This document shows, piece by piece, positions 1 to 7,216 of a stretch of DNA of 64,000 bases (the stretch's first letter is position 1; each line of letters begins with the position of its first letter). The notes below the pieces were generated by a model. It was not told where the DNA came from, searched no databases, and saw only the letters and a program-made list of their open reading frames with translations. A program made the position numbers and the translations under genes. Source of the DNA: Yinghuangia seranimata (GTDB lineage Bacteria > Actinomycetota > Actinomycetes > Streptomycetales > Streptomycetaceae); the NCBI RefSeq assembly GCF_029953285.1, contig NZ_JASAOI010000050.1, forward strand, positions 62,001 to 126,000. The letters are read 5' to 3'.

Positions 1-1628
1 TTGCCGATGCGCCTTCCGTAGATCTCCACTTCGACGTCCGGCGGCGAGAACGCGAGGGCGTTCTCCACGAGTTCGGCGACGAGGTGGGCGAGTTCGGCGA
101 CGGCCTGGCCGACGACCGCGGTGTCGTCCATGCGTCGCAGCACGACGCGCCGGTAGTCCTCGACCTCGGACAGCGCGGCGCGGACGACGTCGCTCACGTG
201 CATCGGCGCCCGGCTCGGCCGCGGTGCCGGTTCGCCGACGAGGACGAGCAGGCTCTCGGCGTTGCGCCGCATGCGCGTGGCCAGGTGGTCGAGTTCGAAG
301 AGGTTGCCCAGCGCGTTGGGGTCGGTCTCCTCGTGTTCGAGGCGGCTGATGAAGCCGAGCTGACGGCGCACCAGGTTCTGGTTGCGGCGCGCGAGGTTGA
401 CCAGCGAGTCGGTGGTGTTGCGGCGCAGCACGGCCTGTTCGGAGGCCAGTTGCACCGCGGTGTCCTGCACCTTGCCGAACGCCTTGGCCACCGCCCGGAT
501 CTCACGTCCCGCACCGCGCCGCACCGGCACCGCGGCGGGTGGCGCCGGAGCGTGCTCACCGACGCGGAGGCGGGTGATGACCTCGGGCAGCCGGGTGGAC
601 GCGAGCGCCTCCGCCTCGGCGGCCAGGCGCGTGAGCGGCCGGGTGATCGACCGCACCGCGAACGCGGTGAGCACGATCTCGCCGAGCACCAGCAGCACGG
701 CGGCGGCGAGGTAGCCCAGCAGCCGGGTCTCCGCCTGGTCGCGCAGTTCGCCCGCGCGGGCCCGCAGTTCGTCGCCGAGGGACAGCTGGACGGCGCGGAT
801 CGCGTCGATCACGGTGGTCATCGACGCCCACCACGTGGGCGCGTCCAGGCCGGCCAGCGCGCGGCCGTCGGCGGCGCCGAGCGCGGTCTGCTCGATGCGC
901 TGGGCCTGCACCGCCGCAGGTGATCGCAGTGCCGCGTCGGCGCGCTCCTGCTGCGCCGGTGTCGCGCTGCGCTGGAACTGCGCGATCCCGGCCTGCTTTT
1001 CGGCGCGCATTTCGGCGAAGGACTGGTATTCGTCGTTCTTGAAGCGTCCGGCGCTCAGCACGCCGTTGAGGAAGCCGCGGGCCTGCGCGGTGGCCTCTTT
1101 GGCGTCGCCGAGCGCGGACAATGCGGCGGTGCCGCGCAGGAGTTCGCGGTCCCGGGTGCGTTCGGGCGCGGTGCCGGCCCGGATGAGCCCGGCGATGCCG
1201 TCGGTGAAGTAGGCGAAAGTCGTGTCGCGCTGCGCCTCGCCCGCGTCGACCTGGGCACGGGTCCGCGCGAGCCGCGCCCAGTGCTCGCGGGCGTCACGCA
1301 GCGCGGCGGTGTCGCGGTCGCGGGTGGCGGCGGCGAACGCGGCGAGCGCGCGGTCGGTGTCCTGGCGCTGCGCGTCGAGCGGCCCCCGATAGCCGCTCTG
1401 CCCTGCCAACAGGCCGCTGGTCAGGCCGCGTTCGCGCTGCAGCTCGTGGACGGCGCGCTGGACGTCGAGGGCCAGGCCGACATCGGACGCGGTGCGCTCC
1501 GCGTCTCGGTAGGCGCCGAGCTCGCCCGCGCCCAGCACACCGAGCAGGACGAGCACCGCCGACAGCGACACCGCCAGCACGGCGACCAGGCGCCCGCGGA
1601 TCGACGCGGGAAGCAGGTTTTTCCGCAC
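1..1628 (-). CDS. Nitrate/sulfonate-sensing (NIT) domain histidine kinase, CvnA-like, 3' end cut by the window
   Basis: Membrane sensor kinase; about 542 residues are visible and the gene continues beyond base 1. The order seen is a hydrophobic segment (residues about 10-35), a NIT-type sensor region with the family motif ELQRERGLTSGLLAG, a second membrane segment with a HAMP-like linker, a phospho-acceptor region with RLEHEETDP, and the start of the ATPase domain (AELVENALAFSPP, the N box) at the very edge. This layout is that of the conservon kinase CvnA in streptomycetes, whose partners (roadblock, DUF742 and GTPase proteins) would lie to the left, outside the window; that link is inference. 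The start chosen is the GTG at 1626-1628, giving VRKNLLP before the first membrane segment. An in-frame ATG at 1698-1700 would add 24 residues. Neither has a good ribosome site, so the start is uncertain. Confidence 0.85.
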   Translation of the reverse strand, partial: MRKNLLPASIRGRLVAVLAVSLSAVLVLLGVLGAGELGAYRDAERTASDVGLALDVQRAVHELQRERGLTSGLLAGQSGYRGPLDAQRQDTDRALAAFAAATRDRDTAALRDAREHWARLARTRAQVDAGEAQRDTTFAYFTDGIAGLIRAGTAPERTRDRELLRGTAALSALGDAKEATAQARGFLNGVLSAGRFKNDEYQSFAEMRAEKQAGIAQFQRSATPAQQERADAALRSPAAVQAQRIEQTALGAADGRALAGLDAPTWWASMTTVIDAIRAVQLSLGDELRARAGELRDQAETRLLGYLAAAVLLVLGEIVLTAFAVRSITRPLTRLAAEAEALASTRLPEVITRLRVGEHAPAPPAAVPVRRGAGREIRAVAKAFGKVQDTAVQLASEQAVLRRNTTDSLVNLARRNQNLVRRQLGFISRLEHEETDPNALGNLFELDHLATRMRRNAESLLVLVGEPAPRPSRAPMHVSDVVRAALSEVEDYRRVVLRRMDDTAVVGQAVAELAHLVAELVENALAFSPPDVEVEIYGRRIG

Positions 1629-1732
1629 GCCGGGAATGAAATCAGTACAGGTATTGGTGTGACAATCCCGGGTGGGAATATACCGGGGCGGATCGCCCAT
1701 TAATTATTGTGAACCTCGCCGGTCCCGACACC

Positions 1733-1753
1733 GCGAGATTTCCCTTATCTCGC
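1733..1753. terminator. Short hairpin between the NIT kinase and the small membrane gene
   Basis: GCGAGAT and ATCTCGC form a perfect 7-bp stem around a 7-base loop. It lies just downstream of the stop of the 60-residue membrane gene and upstream of the kinase. It could stop transcription or bind a regulator; the stem is weak for a streptomycete terminator. Confidence 0.35.
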
Positions 1754-1777
1754 CGAAACAAAGGGGAAACCCGCACG

Positions 1778-1960
1778 TCACACCCTGGACGAGCGCTCAC
1801 CCCTGATCAGCGCGACAAATCCCACGACGACCAGCGAACCGATCAGCAATTTGACGATGAATCCCAGGAACGTGCCGATCAGCCAGATCAACAGCGCGCC
1901 GGTCATCAGCAGGATGAGGACCGGTACGCCGATACGCAGCCACGCAGGCACGGAACCCAT
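1778..1960 (-). CDS. Small hydrophobic membrane protein of about 60 residues
   Basis: MGSVPAWLRIG is followed by two closely spaced hydrophobic stretches (residues about 8-28 and 30-52) and a basic tail ending GERSSRV. It is a plausible two-pass membrane peptide of the kind streptomycete annotations call 'hydrophobic protein'; no function is known to me. The ATG at 1960 is preferred because GGGG sits 6 bases upstream. An in-frame GTG at 1972 would add four residues. The same stretch is open in another frame, but only this frame gives a coherent membrane protein. It is transcribed toward the NIT kinase. Confidence 0.6.
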   Translation of the reverse strand: MGSVPAWLRIGVPVLILLMTGALLIWLIGTFLGFIVKLLIGSLVVVGFVALIRGERSSRV

Positions 1961-2062
1961 GGCATCCCCCACACGGTCTCAACGGTGGTCACAGCACTCG
2001 TCATCTGCCCGCTACCGGGGACGCGACACGCGGTTTCCGGGTTCCCCCGGAACACGGTCGGC

Positions 2063-2725
2063 TCAGACCGGCCACGCCTCGCGCCGCCACGCCGCGTCCC
2101 AGAACATCCACTCGTACCGCGACGTGGTCACGAAGTGCTCGATGACGCGGGCGCGTTCGGCCGTCCCGAGATCGGCGCCGACCCGGTCGGTCAGCTCCAG
2201 CACCGCGCGCACGGTGGACTGGAACTCCTCGTCCCCGTAGGTGTCGATCCAGCGCTTGTAGAGCGGGTTCGGCGACGACTTCTCGAGCAACGCCTCGCCG
2301 ACCCGGGCGTAGATCCAGTAGCACGGCAGCACCGCGCCCAGGCCCTCCGCGAACGAGCCGCCGTACGCCGCCGCGAGCAGGTAGCTGGTGTAGGCGCGGG
2401 TGGCGGGCAGCACCGGCTCCGCCGCGGCCTCCGCCGCCGAGCTGCCGTAGGCGCTCATGAAGTCGGCGTGCATGGCCTGCTCGGCGGCGATCGCGCCGGC
2501 CGCGTCCGTCGCGAACTGGCGCACGGCCGCCTCGTCGGGGGCCTTGGCGGCGCACACCGCGAGCGCGCGGGCGTAGTCCCGCAGGTAGTGCGAGTCCTGC
2601 ACGACGTAGTGCCGGAACGCCTCGGCGGGCAGCGTCCCGTCGGTCAGGCCCTGGAGGAAGGGGTGCGCGAGGATCTCGGCGTAGACGTCGTCGATCGCCG
2701 ACCACAGTTCGTCACGGAACGCCAC
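2063..2725 (-). CDS. tenA: TenA-family aminopyrimidine aminohydrolase (thiaminase II)
   Basis: 220 residues, the usual TenA length. TenA hydrolyses aminopyrimidine breakdown products of thiamin so that the pyrimidine can be salvaged. The all-helical fold pattern is clear (HPFLQGLTDGTL, YVVQDSHYLRDYARAL). The expected catalytic Cys lies near residue 134 in LPCYW, and a C-terminal Glu is present in RYEWMFWD, matching Cys135 and Glu205 of Bacillus subtilis TenA. The start is the GTG at 2725 (VAFRDELW), preceded by AAAGGGA; a longer open frame upstream runs into the cupin gene and is not used. It is the second gene of a two-gene unit, 67 bases after the cupin. No TPP riboswitch was found upstream, so thiamin control is not evident. 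Confidence 0.9.
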   Translation of the reverse strand: MAFRDELWSAIDDVYAEILAHPFLQGLTDGTLPAEAFRHYVVQDSHYLRDYARALAVCAAKAPDEAAVRQFATDAAGAIAAEQAMHADFMSAYGSSAAEAAAEPVLPATRAYTSYLLAAAYGGSFAEGLGAVLPCYWIYARVGEALLEKSSPNPLYKRWIDTYGDEEFQSTVRAVLELTDRVGADLGTAERARVIEHFVTTSRYEWMFWDAAWRREAWPV

Positions 2726-2792
2726 GGCGTTGTCCCTTTCATCCCGTCCGCAGGTGCGCTTCACCCTAACCCTGTCGAACCCTGCCGGCGGA

Positions 2793-3110
2793 TCACGCCT
2801 CGGGCGGTGAGAAGAAGACCAGCACGCGCAGCGGCTCGGTGATGCGGTGGAAACGGTGCTCCTGGTGAGCGGGCACGAAGACCACGCTGCCGCGCGCGAC
2901 CTCGGTGACCTCTGTACCGACCGTGAGGCCGGCACGGCCGCTGATCACCACGTACACCTCGTCCTGCCCGTGCGGCTTCTGCGTGTCGGTCTCGCCCGGT
3001 TCGAGCGCGTAGAGGCCCATCGAGAAGTACTTCTCGTTGAGGAAGCGCAGGTACGCGCCGCGCTCCTCGGCACGCTCGCGGTCGAGGTCGTCGAGACGGA
3101 ACACCTTCAC
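2793..3110 (-). CDS. Small single-domain cupin protein
   Basis: 105 residues with one cupin beta-barrel. Cupin motif 1 is seen around residues 43-62 (G-x-T-D-T-x-K-x-H-x-x-x-D-E-V-Y, metal ligands His and Glu) and motif 2 near residues 75-92 (GSVVFVPAHQEHRFH). Such proteins bind a metal and can be small dioxygenases, isomerases or ligand sensors; the substrate cannot be told. It is transcribed ahead of tenA with a 67-base gap, so a joint role is possible but unproven. GAAGGAGCAG lies upstream of the ATG at 3110. The gene is divergent from the holin-like gene at 3258. Confidence 0.8.
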   Translation of the reverse strand: MKVFRLDDLDRERAEERGAYLRFLNEKYFSMGLYALEPGETDTQKPHGQDEVYVVISGRAGLTVGTEVTEVARGSVVFVPAHQEHRFHRITEPLRVLVFFSPPEA

Positions 3111-3257
3111 GGGGCGCTGCTCCTTCCACTCGTCCCGGTGCTGCCCCGGGCACTCCGTGCTACCTGTCGGCAGCGAAGATACGACAGATCAGACACAGTC
3201 CGAGGTCACGCCGGTCCACGCCTCCCGCCAGCGTTCCGCACCTGACACGATGCGGGC

Positions 3258-3632
3258 ATGAAGAGCCTCCTCATCAAGCTGCTCGCCAACGCGGCGGCCA
3301 TCTGGATCACGGCCGTGGTCGTCAACGGCGTGAACATCACCGGCGACTCAGCGGGCAACAAGGCCGGCACGGTGGTGCTGGTCGCGCTGATCTTCGGCAC
3401 CGTGAACGTCCTCATCAAGCCGATCGTCAAGCTGTTCTCGCTGCCCCTGTTCCTGCTGACGCTCGGCCTGATCACCTTCGTGATCAACGCGCTGATGCTG
3501 TGGCTGACCTCGTGGATCTCGGGGAAGCTGGATCTGAGCTTCCACGTCGACGGGTTCTGGCCGGCGCTACTGGGGGCGTTCGTCATCTCGATCGTCAGCT
3601 GGCTGCTCAACACGATCCTCGACCGCGACTGA
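3258..3632 (+). CDS. Phage-holin-like family membrane protein (Phage_holin_4_2 type)
   Basis: 124 residues with four hydrophobic segments (about 3-23, 34-52, 60-82 and 99-118) and the family pattern of a Lys-Pro turn between helices (NVLIKPIVKLFSLPLFLLTLG). Despite the family name it is a common chromosomal protein in bacteria with no phage context here; its function is unknown. It starts at an ATG in GCGGGCATG with a weak ribosome site. It is divergent from the cupin-tenA pair and ends 40 bases before parS. Confidence 0.8.
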   Translation: MKSLLIKLLANAAAIWITAVVVNGVNITGDSAGNKAGTVVLVALIFGTVNVLIKPIVKLFSLPLFLLTLGLITFVINALMLWLTSWISGKLDLSFHVDGFWPALLGAFVISIVSWLLNTILDRD

Positions 3633-3672
3633 CCGGCACCGCCGGCGGCGGCACCCAACCACAGGGTCGGAT

Positions 3673-3686
3673 GTTTCACGTGAAAC
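3673..3686. other. parS: parS chromosome-partition site (ParB binding site)
   Basis: The sequence GTTTCACGTGAAAC is a perfect 14-bp palindrome and exactly the parS consensus known for Streptomyces. ParB loads here and spreads along DNA to organise the origin region for segregation into spores. It sits between a holin-like gene and a PLP-enzyme gene, 31 bases upstream of the latter's start. It is the only perfect copy I found by scanning the CACGTG cores in the window. In streptomycetes such sites are scattered around oriC, which fits the other signs that this window is origin-proximal. Confidence 0.93.
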
Positions 3687-3717
3687 CACGGTGGACGGCC
3701 CGCGGCAAGGAGAAGCC

Positions 3718-4851
3718 ATGACCTCGGACGGAACCCGCGCCGTACACGCCGGGCTGCCCCCGGCGCGGCCCGGCGGCTCCTTCGCGGCCGGCCCCGTGTT
3801 CGCCGCGACGTACCACCTCTCGGGCGACCCGAGCGGGCCGTACCAGTACGGCCGGTTCGCCAACCCGACCTGGGTCGGGCTGGAGAACGCCGTCGGCGAG
3901 CTCGAGGAGGCGGCCGGCACCGTGGTGTTCCCGTCCGGCATGGCGGCGATCTCGGCGGTGCTCATCGGGCTGACCGAGCCCGGCGACACCGTGGTGCTGC
4001 CCTCCGACGGCTACCCGGCCACCCGCGGCGTCGGCGCACACCTGGCCGCGCGCGGGGTGACCGTACGACCGTGCCGCACCGACAACGAGGCCCTCGCCGA
4101 GGCCGTCCGCGGCGCGACCCTCGTCCTCCTCGAATCGCCGAGCAACCCCGGCCTCGAGGTGTGCGACCTGGCCCGCGTCGCCGAACTCGCGCACAGCGAA
4201 GGCGCGCTCGTCGCCGTCGACAACACGCTCGCCACGCCGCTCGGCCAGCGCCCCCTCGCGCTCGGCGCGGACATCTCGCTGGCCAGCGGCACCAAGGCGC
4301 TGACCGGGCACAGCGACGTCCTGCTCGGGTACGTGGCCGCCGCGGACCCGGCACTCGCCGAGCGCGTCCGCGCGTGGCGCACCCTGACCGGCGGCGTCCC
4401 CGGGCCGATGGAGGCCTGGCTCGCGCAGCGTTCGCTGGCCACCCTGCAGCTGCGCCTCGAACGCCAGGCGGCCAACGCGCTCGCACTCGCCGAGCTGCTG
4501 GCCGACCGCCCCGGCGTGACCGGGGTCCGGCACCCTGGCCGGCCCGGCGACCCCGCACACGCCGTCGCGGCCGCGCAGATGCGGTACTTCGGCAGCGTCG
4601 TGGCGTTCGTACTGCCCGACCAGGACACCGCGGAGCGCTTCCTCGGCGCGCTGGAGCTGGTCTTCGAGTCCACCAGCTTCGGCGGCGTGCACAGCATGGC
4701 CGAGCGCCGCGGCCGCTGGCCGGGCGACGACATCCCGCCCGGTTTCATCCGTTTCTCGGTCGGCTGCGAGGACACCGCGGACCTGCTCGCCGACGTCGCG
4801 CAGGCCCTCGACAAGACCCTCGGCACGGCGGCCGAGCGCGCCGACGGGTAG
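3718..4851 (+). CDS. Trans-sulfuration PLP enzyme (cystathionine gamma-lyase/synthase family)
   Basis: 377 residues, typical for the Cys/Met metabolism PLP family (fold type I). Visible features are the substrate/phosphate segment YQYGRFANPTW, the FPSGMAAISAV stretch, ESPSNPG, the DNTLATP strand, and SGTKALTGHSD with the PLP Lys at about residue 193. Members interconvert cystathionine, homocysteine, cysteine and acyl-homoserine; the exact reaction cannot be fixed from sequence. The start is the ATG at 3718 with AAGGAG 6 bases upstream. A LysR gene follows in the same direction after 219 bases and may control it. Confidence 0.85.
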   Translation: MTSDGTRAVHAGLPPARPGGSFAAGPVFAATYHLSGDPSGPYQYGRFANPTWVGLENAVGELEEAAGTVVFPSGMAAISAVLIGLTEPGDTVVLPSDGYPATRGVGAHLAARGVTVRPCRTDNEALAEAVRGATLVLLESPSNPGLEVCDLARVAELAHSEGALVAVDNTLATPLGQRPLALGADISLASGTKALTGHSDVLLGYVAAADPALAERVRAWRTLTGGVPGPMEAWLAQRSLATLQLRLERQAANALALAELLADRPGVTGVRHPGRPGDPAHAVAAAQMRYFGSVVAFVLPDQDTAERFLGALELVFESTSFGGVHSMAERRGRWPGDDIPPGFIRFSVGCEDTADLLADVAQALDKTLGTAAERADG

Positions 4852-5070
4852 TCGGCCGGGCGCGGCCGCCCTGAGCGGCGGAGCGCCGGCCGTCACAAGA
4901 TCACGTCAACCCTCGGCGGTTTCCGGTCAATACCCCAGGATCCGGTGCACAACGACTTGTTCGCGCCCTTGGGCGCGTCAAGGATGACAGCGGCCCCTTG
5001 CGGGCCGAAACTGCAACAGGGCACAACGGGGCGGCCCACGGGGCGGGGTCGATCGGTACAGGGGGGGTCA

Positions 5071-5967
5071 GTGGATCTGACGTTGCTGCGCACCTTCCTG
5101 GCGGTCCATCGGGCGGGATCGTTCACCCGTGCCGCGCACCTGCTCGACCTGTCGCAGCCCGCGATCACCGCGCAGATCCGCAGCCTGGAAAAGCAGGTCG
5201 GCCGCCAGCTGTTCGAACGGCTGCCGCGCGGCGTCACCCCGACCACGATCGCCGACGAACTCGCCGCCAAACTCGCCCCGCACCTCGACGCGCTCGAGGA
5301 GATCACCGCACGCGACGTGCTCGGCACCGATCCGTTCCAGCAGACCGTGCACCTGGCCGGCCCGCCGGAGATCACCGGGCGCCGGGTGCTGCCCGCGCTC
5401 GCCGACCTGGTGCGCCGCGGTCTGCGGCTGCGGATCACCCTCGGGCACGGCGACGACCTGCTGGCCGGGCTCGCCGCCGCGCGCCACGACATCGTCGTGT
5501 CCGACGTGCGCCCACGCGGCCGCGGCATCGTCGCCACCCCGCTCGCAGACGAGGAGTACGTGCTCGTCGGCGCTCCCGTGTGGGCCGAACGGCTCCCCCG
5601 CCGCCGGATAGAGGCGGGCGGCCCGGTCGCCCTCGACGGCGCCCCGCTCATCTCCGACAGCGAGGACCAGCCGCTCGTCGAGCGGTACTGGGCCAGCGTG
5701 TTCGACAGCAAGCCCACCGCGCCCGCGGGCGTCGTGGTGCCGGACCTGCGGGCCGTCCTCGACGCGGTGCGCGCCGGCGCCGGCATCGCCGTGCTGCCCC
5801 GCTACCTGTGCGATGACGACCTGGCCGCGGCCTCGATCGTCGCCCTGCTCGAACCCGAGATCCCGCCGCTGAACACGCTGTTCCTCGCGGTACGCACCGG
5901 CGAACTCAGCCGCCCGCACCTCGCACAGCTGCACGGCCGCCTGCTCGCCCGCGCCGCCGACTGGTGA
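5071..5967 (+). CDS. LysR-family transcriptional regulator
   Basis: 298 residues. The N-terminal winged helix-turn-helix is clear (residues 1-60: LRTFLAVHRAGSFTRAA, LSQPAITAQIRSLE, LFERLPRGV), followed by a LysR substrate-binding domain from about residue 90 and the usual C-terminal GAGIAVLPRYL. It starts at the GTG at 5071 behind a run of seven G. Co-oriented with the trans-sulfuration gene. The next gene (Nudix) is convergent, with only 12 bases between the two stops. The effector is unknown. Confidence 0.9.
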   Translation: MDLTLLRTFLAVHRAGSFTRAAHLLDLSQPAITAQIRSLEKQVGRQLFERLPRGVTPTTIADELAAKLAPHLDALEEITARDVLGTDPFQQTVHLAGPPEITGRRVLPALADLVRRGLRLRITLGHGDDLLAGLAAARHDIVVSDVRPRGRGIVATPLADEEYVLVGAPVWAERLPRRRIEAGGPVALDGAPLISDSEDQPLVERYWASVFDSKPTAPAGVVVPDLRAVLDAVRAGAGIAVLPRYLCDDDLAAASIVALLEPEIPPLNTLFLAVRTGELSRPHLAQLHGRLLARAADW

Positions 5968-5979
5968 CCCGGCCCATGG

Positions 5980-6444
5980 CTAGTCCAGGTCCTTGGCGAG
6001 CAGCGTCAGGATGCCCTCGACGTTCGCCGTCAGATAGGCCGCCAGGGTCGCCGGCACCACGTCGACCGTCGCCAGCCCTTCCGGCGTGAACGGCACGCGG
6101 ACCACGGTGTAGGTGCCGTTCGGCTCCTCGACTTCAGGCCCGTGCCGCAGCGACGGGTCGATCGACTCGAGGCGGCACGCGAAGAAGTGCTGCACCTTCA
6201 CACCGCCGCCGGTCTCCGGCACGGTGTCGACGAACGCCGGTACGCACGACGCCAGTTTCGCGCCGAGCTCCTCCAGCACCTCGCGGCGCAGCCCCTCCAC
6301 CACGGTCGTGTCGCCCGGCTCGACGCCGCCGCCGGGCGTGATCCAGTACGGGGTGGCCCCCGGCTTGGTGCGCTTGATCAGGACCAGCCGGTCCTCGTCG
6401 TCGAGCAGGATCGCGCGAGCCGTCCGTTTGACCACTTCCCGCAT
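5980..6444 (-). CDS. Nudix hydrolase
   Basis: 154 residues. The Nudix box runs from about residue 37 (GGGVEPGD) to REVLEELGA and carries the catalytic Glu residues; one extra residue lies between the acidic position and REVLEE compared with the classical spacing. Nudix enzymes hydrolyse nucleoside diphosphates linked to other groups. The substrate cannot be told, but the short single-domain form suits a house-cleaning or NTP pyrophosphatase role. It starts at the ATG at 6444 and reads toward LysR. Confidence 0.88.
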   Translation of the reverse strand: MREVVKRTARAILLDDEDRLVLIKRTKPGATPYWITPGGGVEPGDTTVVEGLRREVLEELGAKLASCVPAFVDTVPETGGGVKVQHFFACRLESIDPSLRHGPEVEEPNGTYTVVRVPFTPEGLATVDVVPATLAAYLTANVEGILTLLAKDLD

Positions 6445-6541
6445 CGTGCACTCCAGAGGGCAGCCGGATTACCTGAAGGGATCATTCCGATCCGCGGCCG
6501 CGTTCATGCGCGCGCTCCGGGACAAGATCCCCGGGGTGGCG

Positions 6542-7216
6542 CTACCCCGCCGCGCCCGGGCCCGGCCGGACCACACCCGACTCGTAGGCGATGACCACGA
6601 GTTGCGCCCGGTCCCGCGCGCCGAGCTTCACCATCGCGCGGCTGACGTGCGTCTTGGCGGTCAGCGGCGACACGAACAGGTGCTCGGCGATCTCGTCGTT
6701 GCTCATCCCCGACGCGACCAGCGCCAGCACCTCGCGCTCGCGGTCGGTGAGCGCGGTCAGCCGGTCCGGCGTGGCGACCTTGGGCTCGGGCTGCGCCAGG
6801 AAGCGGCCCACCAGCGCGCGCGTCGCGCCCGGCGACAGCAGCGACTCGCCCGCCGCGACGGTCTTGATGGCCCGCAGCAGGTCCGCCGGCTCGGTGTCCT
6901 TGACCAGGAAGCCGCTCGCGCCCGCGCGCAGCGCCTCGAAGACGTAGTCGTCGACCTCGAAGGTGGTCAGCACGAGCACCTTCACCCCCGCGAGGTCCTC
7001 GTCGCCGACGATGCGCCGGGTCGCCTCCAGGCCGTCCATCTCGGGCATGCGGATGTCCATCAGCACGACGTCGGCGCGGGTCTCGCGGGCCAGCTTCACC
7101 GCCTCGGCGCCCGTCGCCGCCTCGCCGACGACCTCCAGCTCGGGATCGGAGCCGATGAGCACCTTGAAGCCGGCGCGCACCAGCAGCTGGTCGTCGGCGA
7201 TCAGCACCCGGACCAT
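6542..7216 (-). CDS. NarL/FixJ-family response regulator (system 1)
   Basis: 224 residues: a receiver domain with the acidic pair Asp8-Asp9, phospho-acceptor Asp54 (LMDIRMPEMDG) and the Lys in LVKDTEP, followed by a C-terminal LuxR-type HTH (LTDREREVLALVASGMSNDEIA). It starts at the ATG at 7216 behind GGAAGGA and overlaps the 3' end of the kinase gene by 16 bases, so the two are translationally coupled. Its probable target is the neighbouring MMPL transporter gene, by analogy with similar clusters. Confidence 0.93.
   Translation of the reverse strand: MVRVLIADDQLLVRAGFKVLIGSDPELEVVGEAATGAEAVKLARETRADVVLMDIRMPEMDGLEATRRIVGDEDLAGVKVLVLTTFEVDDYVFEALRAGASGFLVKDTEPADLLRAIKTVAAGESLLSPGATRALVGRFLAQPEPKVATPDRLTALTDREREVLALVASGMSNDEIAEHLFVSPLTAKTHVSRAMVKLGARDRAQLVVIAYESGVVRPGPGAAG

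Noticed and set aside
2726-2935. Upstream extension of tenA to 290 residues
   Set aside because: The extra part overlaps the cupin gene, has no family similarity, and a good GTG with ribosome site gives normal TenA length.
3111-3257. TPP riboswitch upstream of cupin-tenA
   Set aside because: None of the conserved THI-element segments could be seen on the minus strand.
3258-3632. Prophage holin
   Set aside because: The protein belongs to a holin-named family, but no lysin or other phage gene is near; such genes are common in bacterial chromosomes.
4962-4977. Palindrome CGCGCCCTTGGGCGCG upstream of the LysR gene
   Set aside because: It is a 7-bp GC-only palindrome with a 2-base centre, common by chance at this base composition, and lacks the T-N11-A layout of LysR sites.
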